This document shows positions 1 to 11,358 of a DNA stretch of 64,000 bases, in pieces; within the stretch, counting starts at the first letter, position 1, and the number at the start of each line of letters is the position of its first letter. The notes under the pieces are model-generated. The model did not search any database. It was not told the origin of the DNA and worked only from the letters and a program-made list of their open reading frames with translations. Source of the stretch: Alloalcanivorax venustensis ISO4 (lineage in GTDB: Bacteria > Pseudomonadota > Gammaproteobacteria > Pseudomonadales > Alcanivoracaceae); the NCBI RefSeq assembly GCF_015356855.1, contig NZ_ARXR01000013.1:1-64000 (forward strand), in the 5' to 3' direction. The translations under genes and the position numbers were made by a program.

Positions 1-27
1 TTTCGCGGGCTGGGCCCGCTCCTACAA
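1..27. repeat. REP-like palindromic element, partial at window edge
   Basis: The first 27 bases read as a GCGGGC/GCCCGC hairpin ending in CTCCTACAA. This is the reverse-complement form of the element seen at 62661-62685 (GTAGGAGCGGGC then GCCCGCGAAA). Such GTAGGAGCGGGC-type REP sequences are frequent between genes of pseudomonads and relatives. It lies just downstream of the leftward rlmG-type gene and may continue beyond the window. Confidence 0.6.
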
Positions 28-68
28 CCCTGCCCGGTACCTCGCCCCTGATGGACAGTGCACTCCCA

Positions 69-1187
69 CTAAGGGCTGCCTTTAATGCACCGAAAGATGA
101 CGAACTTGGCGTTGCGGGCCACGGTGTCCACGCGTGGGAACAGCTTGCCGAGCGGCCGCTGGTAGCCGAGGTGCTGGTTGGCGACCACCCGGAGTTCGCC
201 GCCGGGGGCGAGCCGACGGGCGGCCTGGCGGAACAGGCCGCGGGCGACCCGGTCGTCCACCGCGTGGCCGCGGTGGAACGGCGGGTTGAGCAGAATCAGA
301 TCGAACTGCTTGTCGATGCCTTCCAGGCCGTTGCCCAGGTGGAAGTGGTGGCGCTCCGGTTGCGGGTCGTGGTCGACCACGTTGGTGCGGGCGCTTTCCA
401 CCGCCAGGAAGGAGACGTCGCAGAAGGTGACCCGCGCCGCCGGGTTGTCCGCCGCCAGGCTCAGCCCGAGTACGCCGTTGCCGCAGCCCAGGTCGGCCAC
501 CTCGCCGCTGACGCCGGTGGGCAGGTGGTCGAGCAGGAAGCGGGCGCCGATATCCAGATGACGGCGGCCGAATACGCCGGGGCCGGCCTGCAGGGTCCAG
601 CCGCGCTCGGGAACGGCCACGCGGGCCGGTTCCGGCGCATCGCGCCGGGCGGCGCCGGGCGCTTCGACGGTGAACAGCCGCGCCTTTTTCCAGCCGAGCC
701 CGGCGCGGCCGTTGCCGAGCCAGTGTTCCAGCAGCGGCACCAGTTGCGCCGGCAGATGCTTGTCCATGCCCGCCAGCCATACCGGGGTGCCCGCCGGCAG
801 GCCGTCCGCCAGCCAGGCGAGCTGCGCTTCCAGCAGGGAGACCGCCTTGGGCAATCTCAACAGCACCTGATCCGGCGCCCGGGGCGGCGCTTGCCAGGGC
901 CACAGCCAGGCGTCGCCGGGGTCCGCGCGGCCGTTATCTTCGGCGTTGGCGACGGCGGCGCGCCAGCACAGCCAGTCGTCGCCGGCGCTCCAGGCCGGGC
1001 CGGACGCGGCGGCGGTGAGCCAGAGGGCGCCGCACTGGTCGTTGAGGACCAGCGTGGCCGGCCCGCGCCGGTGCTCGTCGAGTTGTTTGAGCAGATAGCG
1101 GTCCGCCGCGTCGAACGGCAGCAAGGGGTCGCCGCGTCGGTGCGGCCAGCGTTTCAGGGCCAGCGGGCCCAGGTTGGCTTCGGCCAT
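69..1187 (-). CDS. rlmG: 23S rRNA (guanine-N2) methyltransferase, RlmG-type
   Basis: A 372-residue SAM-dependent methyltransferase of the RlmG/RsmC family, expected to make m2G in rRNA. The C-terminal half carries the SAM-binding motif VADLGCGNGVLGL. The catalytic NPPFH motif follows, and its context NPPFHRGHAVDD resembles RlmG (NPPFHQQHA) more than RsmC (NPPFHDG). The C-terminal VANQHLGY...NAKFVIF also fits RlmG. I chose the ATG at 1187 because the homologous region begins with MAEANLGPL; a GTG at 1235 would add 16 residues with no better ribosome site. It is transcribed alone, toward the REP element at the window edge. RsmC is the main alternative. Confidence 0.8.
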   Translation of the reverse strand: MAEANLGPLALKRWPHRRGDPLLPFDAADRYLLKQLDEHRRGPATLVLNDQCGALWLTAAASGPAWSAGDDWLCWRAAVANAEDNGRADPGDAWLWPWQAPPRAPDQVLLRLPKAVSLLEAQLAWLADGLPAGTPVWLAGMDKHLPAQLVPLLEHWLGNGRAGLGWKKARLFTVEAPGAARRDAPEPARVAVPERGWTLQAGPGVFGRRHLDIGARFLLDHLPTGVSGEVADLGCGNGVLGLSLAADNPAARVTFCDVSFLAVESARTNVVDHDPQPERHHFHLGNGLEGIDKQFDLILLNPPFHRGHAVDDRVARGLFRQAARRLAPGGELRVVANQHLGYQRPLGKLFPRVDTVARNAKFVIFRCIKGSP

Positions 1188-1285
1188 AATCAGTGTGGGA
1201 GCAAGCTCAGGAAGCGCGCATTGTGCCCGTGGCACCCGGCTTTGGCCAGAATATGCGCAACCGGTACATCCGCCGGGTTAAAACG

Positions 1286-1314
1286 GTGGCATTCTCAAAT
1301 TTCGCTGCTAGAAT
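1286..1314 (+). promoter_or_regulatory. Predicted sigma70 promoter of tRNA-Pro
   Basis: GTGGCA (1286-1291), a 17-nt spacer and TAGAAT (1309-1314) lie 12 nt upstream of the mature tRNA 5' end. A GC-rich discriminator (ACGCCG) follows, as is usual for stable-RNA promoters under stringent control. The -35 matches consensus at four of six positions. Confidence 0.45.
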
Positions 1315-1326
1315 ACGCCGCACATT

Positions 1327-1403
1327 CGGAGTATAGCTCAGCCTGGTAGAGCACTACGTTCGGGACGTAGGGGTCGCAGGTTCGAATCCTGCTACTCCGA
1401 CCA
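1327..1403 (+). tRNA. tRNA-Pro (anticodon CGG)
   Basis: A complete cloverleaf: acceptor CGGAGTA pairs with TACTCCG, the D-arm is GCTC...GAGC, and the anticodon stem CTACG/CGTAG encloses loop TTCGGGA with anticodon CGG. The T-arm contains GGTTCGAATCC and CCA is encoded. It reads CCG proline codons, which are common in this GC-rich genome. A strong terminator follows four bases after CCA. Confidence 0.97.
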
Positions 1404-1407
1404 AATT

Positions 1408-1437
1408 AAAAAAGCCGACCCTCGGGTCGGCTTTTTT
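1408..1437. terminator. Bidirectional rho-independent terminator
   Basis: A 13-bp stem (A6 plus GCCGACC against GGTCGGC plus T6) closes on the loop CTCG. It serves tRNA-Pro on the + strand and, read the other way, the DUF481 gene ending at 1457. Confidence 0.9.
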
Positions 1438-1456
1438 ATTGCCTGGCGATCGGCAA

Positions 1457-2224
1457 TCAGAAGGTGTAGACCAGCGACACACTGGTTTCCTGATCGGTGT
1501 TGTGGGTGCCGTCAGGCACTTCGGAATCACGGGTCACCAGGTGGCTCAGGCGCATGGCGAAGTGATCGTTGATCTTCGAGGTCAGGGACGTTTCGGAACG
1601 CACCGAGGTATTGTCCTCGCCCACTTCCGTGGAAACCGCCTGACGGAAGGAAGCGTTTTCGCTGATCGTCCATTTGTAGTTGCCGGCGAAACGGGCGATC
1701 ACGCTTTCATCCTTGTTGTCACAGCCGGTATAGGAATCCTCCGGCTCCAGACACTCCACGCGGTAACCGGGACCGGCTTCAAGGTCCAGGGTGTGCGCCG
1801 GCGTTTCCAGGAAGCGGCGACCGAGACCGAGCGCGTAGCTGGCCTGATACTGGAACCCCGAGAAGTTGTCTTTGTCGTAGGTCAGCACGTTGAACAGATA
1901 GTTGTTGTCGGTCAGTTTGCGGTCGAGCTTGTAGGAGGCGTAGTAGCGTTCCGCGGTGCGCTCTTCCTCGCCGTCATCGTTATCGCTCATGGTGTTGACG
2001 GCTTCCGCCTTGGCGGTCTGGCGCCAGTTGACGCCGTCATGGGCGGCGTTGACCTTGCCGACAATCGACTCGGATTCGCTGTTGCCCCGCGAGAGGAGGT
2101 AGGACGCCTCCGTTTCGATGTCCCAGGCGCGCTCCTGAGCACTCTCCTGCTCCGCTTCCTGGGCGTGAACCATCGCCGGCATTACCGCCACGCCGCACGC
2201 CAGGGCCAACCAATTTTTACGCAT
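1457..2224 (-). CDS. DUF481 (YdiY-like) outer-membrane protein
   Basis: A 255-residue exported protein of the DUF481 family, predicted outer-membrane beta-barrels of unknown function. The N-terminus is a signal peptide (MRKNWLALACGVAVMPAMVHA, cleaved after AHA-like VHA). Alternating hydrophobic strands with acidic turns follow, and the protein ends SLVYTF with a terminal Phe, as expected for BAM-inserted barrels. The ATG at 2224 is chosen because GAGGAGG lies seven bases upstream; a longer frame to 2296 has no signal peptide at its start. It is monocistronic and shares a terminator with tRNA-Pro. Confidence 0.82.
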   Translation of the reverse strand: MRKNWLALACGVAVMPAMVHAQEAEQESAQERAWDIETEASYLLSRGNSESESIVGKVNAAHDGVNWRQTAKAEAVNTMSDNDDGEEERTAERYYASYKLDRKLTDNNYLFNVLTYDKDNFSGFQYQASYALGLGRRFLETPAHTLDLEAGPGYRVECLEPEDSYTGCDNKDESVIARFAGNYKWTISENASFRQAVSTEVGEDNTSVRSETSLTSKINDHFAMRLSHLVTRDSEVPDGTHNTDQETSVSLVYTF

Positions 2225-2329
2225 TATTCCTCCTCGAAGTGATTGTCGATCCGGTACCCGGGGATATCGCTTTGAACGTACGGGTGGCCACGGCAAGCCA
2301 ACGCGAACAGAGCTTGCCGCGGGCCTCGA

Positions 2330-2845
2330 TCAACGGGATTCGGTGCTCTGTGTGTGCGGCTGGTAGCGCTCCACCAGCTGGAAAACAGCGAAAAAGAGCA
2401 CGGTGAAAAACACATTGCCGGCCAGGGTCTTCCACAGGAACGGCAGACCGGCGGCGTAGCTGGCCAGCAGGCCGGAAGCGTCCGCCGGATACAGCACGCC
2501 GGCGGCCCAGACACCGAAGTTGGTGACAGCGTAGAACAGCAGTGCCGCCGCCACCGCGCCGCCGGTGTGGGCCAGCAGGCCCCGTCGGCGCAGCAGCACC
2601 CCGCCCAGGGCGATCACGGCGAAGGCGCCGTAGACGTACAACGCGGTATCATGGAAGCCGAGAATCAGATCGGACGCCACCAGGGTGGCGAGCGGCACCA
2701 GTACCCGGGCCAGGGGTTGGCGCAAATAGGCCCCGGCGAACAACGCCAGCGCCCCCATCGGCGTCATATTGAAATCGTGCGGCACCACGCGCCACAGAAA
2801 AGCGAAGCCGGCCAAAGCCAGCACTACGATCACGGTACGACGCAT
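2330..2845 (-). CDS. Small integral membrane protein, DUF6580-like
   Basis: A 171-residue hydrophobic protein with about five membrane segments. It begins MRRTVIVVLALAGFAFLWRVVPHDFNMTPMGALALFAGAYL. The motif pattern NMTPMGALALFAG...LVASDLILGFHDT recalls DUF6580 (ECF S-component-like) membrane proteins, whose substrate is not established. The ATG at 2845 has GGGGAG six bases upstream. The same frame stays open for 1080 codons antisense to metH, but that extension is not protein-like. The gene is divergent from metH; a cobalamin link is conceivable but not shown. Confidence 0.65.
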   Translation of the reverse strand: MRRTVIVVLALAGFAFLWRVVPHDFNMTPMGALALFAGAYLRQPLARVLVPLATLVASDLILGFHDTALYVYGAFAVIALGGVLLRRRGLLAHTGGAVAAALLFYAVTNFGVWAAGVLYPADASGLLASYAAGLPFLWKTLAGNVFFTVLFFAVFQLVERYQPHTQSTESR

Positions 2846-2925
2846 CAAACTCCCCTTACACTGTCCTAAACCGCCGCGGGAGAGCGGCGCTGTTCGATGG
2901 GCGGGAGTATAACGCACCTGCCACG

Positions 2926-2954
2926 TTGGGTAACCCGGCCACAGCCGGTATAAT
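2926..2954 (+). promoter_or_regulatory. Predicted sigma70 promoter of metH
   Basis: TTGGGT (2926-2931), a 17-nt spacer and a perfect TATAAT (2949-2954) lie 44 nt upstream of the chosen metH start. No cobalamin-riboswitch B12 box was seen in the short leader. Confidence 0.55.
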
Positions 2955-2998
2955 GCGCGCCCCGGTTTTCCACGGGCCACACAATGACGGAGCCTTGC

Positions 2999-6696
<3,698 letters not shown>

Positions 6697-6700
<4 letters not shown>

Positions 6701-6898
6701 TAGTTAAGAGTTAACAGTGAACAGTTCGCGGGTGGGATCGCGGGCTGATTCCTGGGCCGTGCCCGCGCTTCTGGGGTGGCGGGAAGTCTTGCCGCTTACA
6801 AAAGCAGCGCGGGCACGGCCTTTACGTTCCCTCGGCCCCACCCGCGCCACTATTAACTTTTCACTGTTAACTGTTAACTGCTCTCGCTGTTAACTATT
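6697..6898. repeat. Nested palindromic intergenic element with GTTAAC repeats
   Basis: Four paired parts are visible. AGTTAACAGTG (6709-6719) pairs with CACTGTTAACT (6862-6872). CGCGGGTGGG (6727-6736) pairs with CCCACCCGCG (6837-6846). An inner perfect 15-bp pair joins 6755-6769 (GGCCGTGCCCGCGCT) with 6806-6820. The outer edges carry several near-identical GTTAAC/ATTAAC units in both orientations. The whole can fold as one long cruciform between metH and the convergent gene. No ORF is apparent, so it may be a non-autonomous mobile repeat or a REP-like element. Confidence 0.7.
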
Positions 6899-8868
6899 AA
6901 CTCGCCACGCTCATCGAGCGTGGCGCACGTTCCGTCAACGACGCTGTGCATAACGTCGCTGACGTCCCAGACCGCGGGGATGGCGCAGGCGACCGCGAGG
7001 CTGGCGGCGACGTTGGCGGGGTCGCGGCCGGTGATCACCAGGCCGGCGGCCTGGACCAGCCAGGGGGCCCAGCTGGGGTCGACCTGGTCCACCACGACGA
7101 TGTCGCCGGGTTGCAGCCGGTTCAGGGCCCAGGCGCTGCACAGGCGGCGCACCGGGCCGCTGGCGGTGCCGGGCACCAGGGTGGCGCCGCGCAGTACCGG
7201 GCTGAGCCGGCCACCGCCGCCGAAGCCGAAGCCGATGCGGTCCATCTTCCAGTCCGGGGCGCCGGCGTGGGCGTCTTCCAGGTAGCGCACCTTGCGTTGC
7301 CCGATCACGTCGCCGGAGGCGGACGCCGGCACCCTGCCCTGCATCCACAGTTCCCAGAGCTCGTCGAAGTAGAGAAAGAAGACGTCGTCCGGGTGGGCGA
7401 GCAACTTGTCGCGCACCAGCAGCGCGGCCACGTCCACCAACAGGGTGCGCAGCCGGTTACCGACGGCGAAGCGCAGCCCGCGGGCGCGCCGCGCCAGCCG
7501 CAACAGGCTTTGATCCAGGTGCGGCGGAATCTCTTCGTGCAGTGTCGGCGGCCGCGCCGGCGTGCGCAGGCTCTGGAACTGCGCCGGCTGGTCGCACAGC
7601 GGGGCGTGCACCGGGTCCGCCCCGGTGCGCAGGCGGCTGGCCTCGAGCGCGCTCCGGTCGCCGGCCAGCACCGCCCGCAGGGCGGCCATTTCCACCTCGC
7701 TGAGCAGCAGCGCCAGAGGAACCGGGTCGCGCTCGGCGAGCAGGCGGTCGGGCAGCGACAGATAGGCCAGCGCACCCTCCTGGGCGGCGAGACGCTCGCC
7801 GATACGGTCCAGTTCCATCAGGCTGCGCCAAAGGCGTTCGCGGTCCCGGTGCTGCGCCCGCCAGCCCTTGAGCCGCCGGCCGATCACCGCCAGTTCGCCG
7901 CTCTGCCGCCAATGCTGCAGCCGCCCGGCCGGTTTGCCGGCGCCGGGGTAGCCGGCCACGCTTTCCAGCGGTTGCCAGGCGGGCGGCACCTTGGCCGCCG
8001 CGCCGGGATGGTGCTCGCGCAGGCGGCGGAAAAATTCGCTGTTGGTGTAGAGGTGGCTTTGCTGGCGGCGGTAGGGTTCGATCCGCGCGAGATCGTCCCA
8101 GCCGTGCTTCTCAACCAGGCGTCGCCAGAAATGGGTCTTCAGCCAGCGCCCGGCCAGGGTGTACCAGAGCGGGGTCAGCGCCTGGTTGAACAGGGCCGGG
8201 GTGGCGCGGCGGGTCCAGACTTCCTTGGGCACCGGCAGCGAGCCCACCGGCAGGGTCTGCAGCAACCACAGCCGCTCGCCGTCGTGGATCCATTCGCCGG
8301 CCTGGGGCCGTTCGAAGCCCCGTTTGAGTTGCTCGCCAAGCGCCAGCAACTGGGACGCGGGCACCGCCTGATCCAGGGCCACCGCGTCGCTGTCGGCGCG
8401 ATACACCAGGCGCCCGTCCTCATCGAAAATCAGGCGCTGCCGTTCGGCGCCGCCTTCGGCCACGCCTTCCACCACCATGTGCGGCAGATCCTGACGCAGC
8501 GGGTGGCGGGTGAACAGCACCCCGGCGGCACGCTGGCGGGGCAGCGCCTGCACCACCACCTGCTCGGGGGCCGGGTCGCGGTCGAACACCGTGGTCAGGG
8601 CCGCCGCCAGGGCTTCGTCGGAATCCAGGTTGAGCAGGCTCTCGCGCTGGGACTCCGCGTTCATGGCCCCCTGGTGCAGCACCCAGTAACGCTCGCCGTT
8701 GAACATGCGCGGCAAGGCGCGCAGCCGGCGCACCAGGCCGTCGGTGTCCTGCTCCAGCACGGCCTGGCGGGAAATACGCCAGCTCGGCGGCACCGGCAAG
8801 CCGGAAGCCAGCCAGCGTTGCACGTTCTCGTCGCCGCGCTCGTCGGCGGCCAATACATCTATGCTCAT
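6874..8868 (-). CDS. Degenerate PEP-synthase/PPDK-like protein
   Basis: A 664-residue protein with the outline of PEP-utilizing enzymes. Near residues 110-140 is an ATP-grasp-like stretch (AAGVLFTRHPLRQDL...VVEGVAEGG). After a long helical middle comes a C-terminal swivelling-domain-like segment (GTASGPVRRLC...LQPGDIVVV). Where active members read TSHAAIVAR, this one reads ANVAASLAV. Gap-free alignment puts Val (about residue 620) in place of the catalytic histidine, so classical phosphotransfer is unlikely. It follows the DUF1461 gene by 13 nt at the end of the gsp block. Its last codons and TAA lie in the palindromic repeat. The exact role is unknown. Confidence 0.6.
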   Translation of the reverse strand: MSIDVLAADERGDENVQRWLASGLPVPPSWRISRQAVLEQDTDGLVRRLRALPRMFNGERYWVLHQGAMNAESQRESLLNLDSDEALAAALTTVFDRDPAPEQVVVQALPRQRAAGVLFTRHPLRQDLPHMVVEGVAEGGAERQRLIFDEDGRLVYRADSDAVALDQAVPASQLLALGEQLKRGFERPQAGEWIHDGERLWLLQTLPVGSLPVPKEVWTRRATPALFNQALTPLWYTLAGRWLKTHFWRRLVEKHGWDDLARIEPYRRQQSHLYTNSEFFRRLREHHPGAAAKVPPAWQPLESVAGYPGAGKPAGRLQHWRQSGELAVIGRRLKGWRAQHRDRERLWRSLMELDRIGERLAAQEGALAYLSLPDRLLAERDPVPLALLLSEVEMAALRAVLAGDRSALEASRLRTGADPVHAPLCDQPAQFQSLRTPARPPTLHEEIPPHLDQSLLRLARRARGLRFAVGNRLRTLLVDVAALLVRDKLLAHPDDVFFLYFDELWELWMQGRVPASASGDVIGQRKVRYLEDAHAGAPDWKMDRIGFGFGGGGRLSPVLRGATLVPGTASGPVRRLCSAWALNRLQPGDIVVVDQVDPSWAPWLVQAAGLVITGRDPANVAASLAVACAIPAVWDVSDVMHSVVDGTCATLDERGELIVNSESS

Positions 8869-8881
8869 GAATATCTAATTA

Positions 8882-9670
8882 TCAGAGTGGGCCGCGGCGC
8901 AGGCGCCCGATCAGCCAGAGACCGCCACGGTAGAACAACGGCGTGAGAACCAGGGTGCCCCCCACGAGCACCACGGCAATGCCGCCAAACAGCACCGGCG
9001 CCTTCATCAGCGTGCTCATCAATGAGTCCTGCCAGTAGAAGAACCACTCATGGTCGGCGGGAAACAGCCAGATATGGAACTGGTAGAACACCGCTTCAGG
9101 CCCGGAAACGAGCAGCCAAACTACCATAGCCAGCAACGGGGTCACAGCGACCAGCGCCCGCCGCCGCCAATCCGGCGCAGGCCGGCGGGCCACCCCGGCG
9201 GCCAGCGGCAGCCAGACCAGGAAGGCCACCGCCAGGGCCCAGCGACCGCTGTCGATAAGATGGGCGACGTCGCGCAGGTGTTGCACTTCGGCGGGCCGCA
9301 GCAGGGTCACCGGCGTGCCCTGGCGGTCCGGATAGCGGATCGACGCCAGCCCCTCGCCACCGTCGTGTACCGCCACCCGGATGCGGTGAAACAGCTCCAT
9401 GTGCTGGTCGGCGTCCAGCGCCTCGAAATCCGCCCGCTGGAACCGGTTCAGGGGGCCGTACTGCTCGATGTGCCGGTCGATATCCAGCGTTTTATACCAG
9501 AAGGCGTAGCCGTAATCGGCCTGGGCGTAGAGGGCCCAGGTGACCCCCAGGGCCAGCACCACCGTGGTCAGCGCGTAGCAGAACCAGGCGGTGAGCGCGG
9601 CCGCGCCGGTGGCGCCTGGGGCGCCGGCGGGCCGTCGCGGGGCTTTTTTGCGGGTGGCTTTTTTCGCCAC
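8882..9670 (-). CDS. DUF1461-like integral membrane protein
   Basis: A 262-residue membrane protein with a basic N-terminus (MAKKATRKKAPRR). It has four hydrophobic segments, at about 25-50, 143-163, 170-192 and 228-252. The first loop carries an H-x2-DV pattern (VQHLRDVAHLID), and FHIWLFPADHEWFF precedes the last segment. Both fit the DUF1461 (TIGR01906-type) family of unknown function. It starts with GTG only three bases after the gspM stop, where gspN often stands in other type II operons. Co-transcription with gsp genes is therefore likely, but a role in secretion is inference. Confidence 0.6.
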   Translation of the reverse strand: MAKKATRKKAPRRPAGAPGATGAAALTAWFCYALTTVVLALGVTWALYAQADYGYAFWYKTLDIDRHIEQYGPLNRFQRADFEALDADQHMELFHRIRVAVHDGGEGLASIRYPDRQGTPVTLLRPAEVQHLRDVAHLIDSGRWALAVAFLVWLPLAAGVARRPAPDWRRRALVAVTPLLAMVVWLLVSGPEAVFYQFHIWLFPADHEWFFYWQDSLMSTLMKAPVLFGGIAVVLVGGTLVLTPLFYRGGLWLIGRLRRGPL

Positions 9671-9673
9671 GGA

Positions 9674-10198
9674 TCAGCGCGCCAGGGTGGCACGCAGGGA
9701 GGCGGTGCCCGGTTTGTCGCCGGCGCTCATTTCCATGGTCGCCAGGGTCAGGCCCTTTTCCTCCATGGCCTGCAGCCAGAGCAGCATCTCGCTGGCGGGC
9801 TGATTTTCCATCTGGATGCGCACCGAACGGTTACCGTCCGGCGTGAAGCCACGCAGGGTCAGCCCGTAGGACTGCACCGAACGGCTGATATTGCTGGTCC
9901 AGTTGGGGCCCAGGTCGGCACCGGTATTGCCGCCGCCACCACGGGCCGCGCGCACCGCGTCCGCGTTGCTTTCAATCCACGCCAGGGTTTCCTGGTTGGC
10001 CAGATAGCGCTGGCGGGCCGCGTCGCGGGCGTCCCAGGCCGGCTGCCAGATCAGCCAGTACACCAGCGCCGCCGCCACCAGCAGCGCCAGGACCTGCAGA
10101 ATGCGCTGTTCGCGGGGTTCCCGTTGCTCGTACCAGGCCCGGGCCGGCGCCAGTTTGGCATCCAGTTTTTCCCGTGCCTGTTGCAGATTCTTATTCAT
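9674..10198 (-). CDS. gspM: Type II secretion system protein M
   Basis: A 174-residue inner-membrane platform protein. It has a short cytoplasmic N-terminus, one membrane segment at about 34-52 (ILQVLALLVAAALVYWLIW), then a periplasmic ferredoxin-like region. GspM pairs with GspL, which anchors the GspE ATPase. Its ATG overlaps the gspL stop by four bases (ATGA), the usual order L-M. A Gly/Arg-rich linker (RGGGGNTG) near residue 85 is somewhat unusual. The assignment rests on size, topology and position more than on sequence motifs. Confidence 0.85.
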   Translation of the reverse strand: MNKNLQQAREKLDAKLAPARAWYEQREPREQRILQVLALLVAAALVYWLIWQPAWDARDAARQRYLANQETLAWIESNADAVRAARGGGGNTGADLGPNWTSNISRSVQSYGLTLRGFTPDGNRSVRIQMENQPASEMLLWLQAMEEKGLTLATMEMSAGDKPGTASLRATLAR

Positions 10199-11346
10199 CC
10201 CGCCTGCTCCACTTTCACCCGGGCGGTGACGCCGGTGGCGCCGTTCCGGTAGTTGGCAATCGTGGCGCGTACGCCTTTCTCGTTGAGGGCGCCCTGCAGC
10301 TTCTCAACCTGGTTGTATTCCTTGGCGCCCAGATCCAGCAGCAGGCTGCCGTCGCGCTGGTCGAACTGCAGCCGCTTGGGTTCCACTTCGCTTTGCGACA
10401 GCGTCGAGGCCACCGCCGGCAGGACGCGGAACAGGGTCCCGCCGCCGCCGTCCTCGTCACCGCCCAAACGGGCCAGGCGCGCCTGGAACTGGCGGCGCAG
10501 GCCGGAGGTGGCGCGGTCGCCGGGGAACAGTGACTGGTACAGCTCGGCGGCCTGGGCGAAGGTCTCGTCGGCCGCTTTCTGGTAGCGCCACTGCTGGGCC
10601 CAGACCGCCGCCAGGGCAATAAAGAACACCGCCGCGGCCAGCCCCATGACCGGTTTCCAGGGCTGCCAGGGGGACGGGCCGCTGGCCTGGTTCTGCCGTT
10701 GTGAAAAGGCCCCCTGCAGCATCTCCACGCCGTGATCGGCGGCCAGCGCGGCCTGCAGTTGATCGCACAGCGTGGCCGGGTCTTCCAGGCGGGTGAAATG
10801 CAGTTCGTCGTCGCCGTGCAGCGCCAGCACCGCTTCGCGCTGGGCTTCGTCGGCCACCAGCGCCTGGTCGCGCTCCAGAATCAGCGTGCCCCACCCTTCC
10901 ACGGTGATCAGCACCGGGGTCTGGGCGGCCAGCAGGTCGGCGTCGGCTTTCAGGCTCTGCGGGCGCACCCGGTGCTCGCGGCACAGGTCGATCAGCGCTT
11001 CCAGATTGGGCCGGTTGATCACCGCCACCGGGTAGCGGCCGTGCTCGGCCTTGCCGGACGCGAACCAGAGCTGCTCCGGCGCTTCCAGCAACTGCTCCTC
11101 AAGCAGATAGGGCAGCACCCGCTGCAAATGGCGGGCCTGCTTGCGCGACAGGGTGACGCCGGTGAGCAGCGCTTCGGCGCTGGTCACCACCAGGTTCACC
11201 GCCCGCCCGGAGAGCGCTTCCAGCGCCTCGCCCAGGCTGCCCTGGCGCGGGCTGTCCGCGCGGCTTTCCTGGAACAACACCCTGGCGTCGGCCAGTGCGT
11301 CCTGAAATGCCCCCGGGGCCAGATAGATCAATGCTGAATCGGCCAC
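10195..11346 (-). CDS. gspL: Type II secretion system protein L
   Basis: A 383-residue protein with an actin-like cytoplasmic domain (about 1-220), a single membrane segment (about 232-250, VMGLAAAVFFIALAAVW) and a periplasmic domain ending in a GspL-type ferredoxin fold (LLLDLGAKEYNQVEKLQGAL). GspL links the ATPase GspE to the membrane platform. It starts with GTG at 11346, with AGGA eight bases upstream, and lies 12 nt after gspK. The length is typical for the family. Confidence 0.9.
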   Translation of the reverse strand: MADSALIYLAPGAFQDALADARVLFQESRADSPRQGSLGEALEALSGRAVNLVVTSAEALLTGVTLSRKQARHLQRVLPYLLEEQLLEAPEQLWFASGKAEHGRYPVAVINRPNLEALIDLCREHRVRPQSLKADADLLAAQTPVLITVEGWGTLILERDQALVADEAQREAVLALHGDDELHFTRLEDPATLCDQLQAALAADHGVEMLQGAFSQRQNQASGPSPWQPWKPVMGLAAAVFFIALAAVWAQQWRYQKAADETFAQAAELYQSLFPGDRATSGLRRQFQARLARLGGDEDGGGGTLFRVLPAVASTLSQSEVEPKRLQFDQRDGSLLLDLGAKEYNQVEKLQGALNEKGVRATIANYRNGATGVTARVKVEQAG

Positions 11347-11358
11347 AATAAGAATCCT

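Noticed and set aside
2846-2998. Possible cobalamin riboswitch before metH
   Set aside because: The leader after the predicted promoter is too short and no B12-box-like sequence was found.
6946-8946. 666-codon frame antisense to the PEP-synthase-like gene
   Set aside because: Its composition is Gln/Val/Gly/His-biased shadow sequence. The minus frame shows family motifs and fits the operon spacing.
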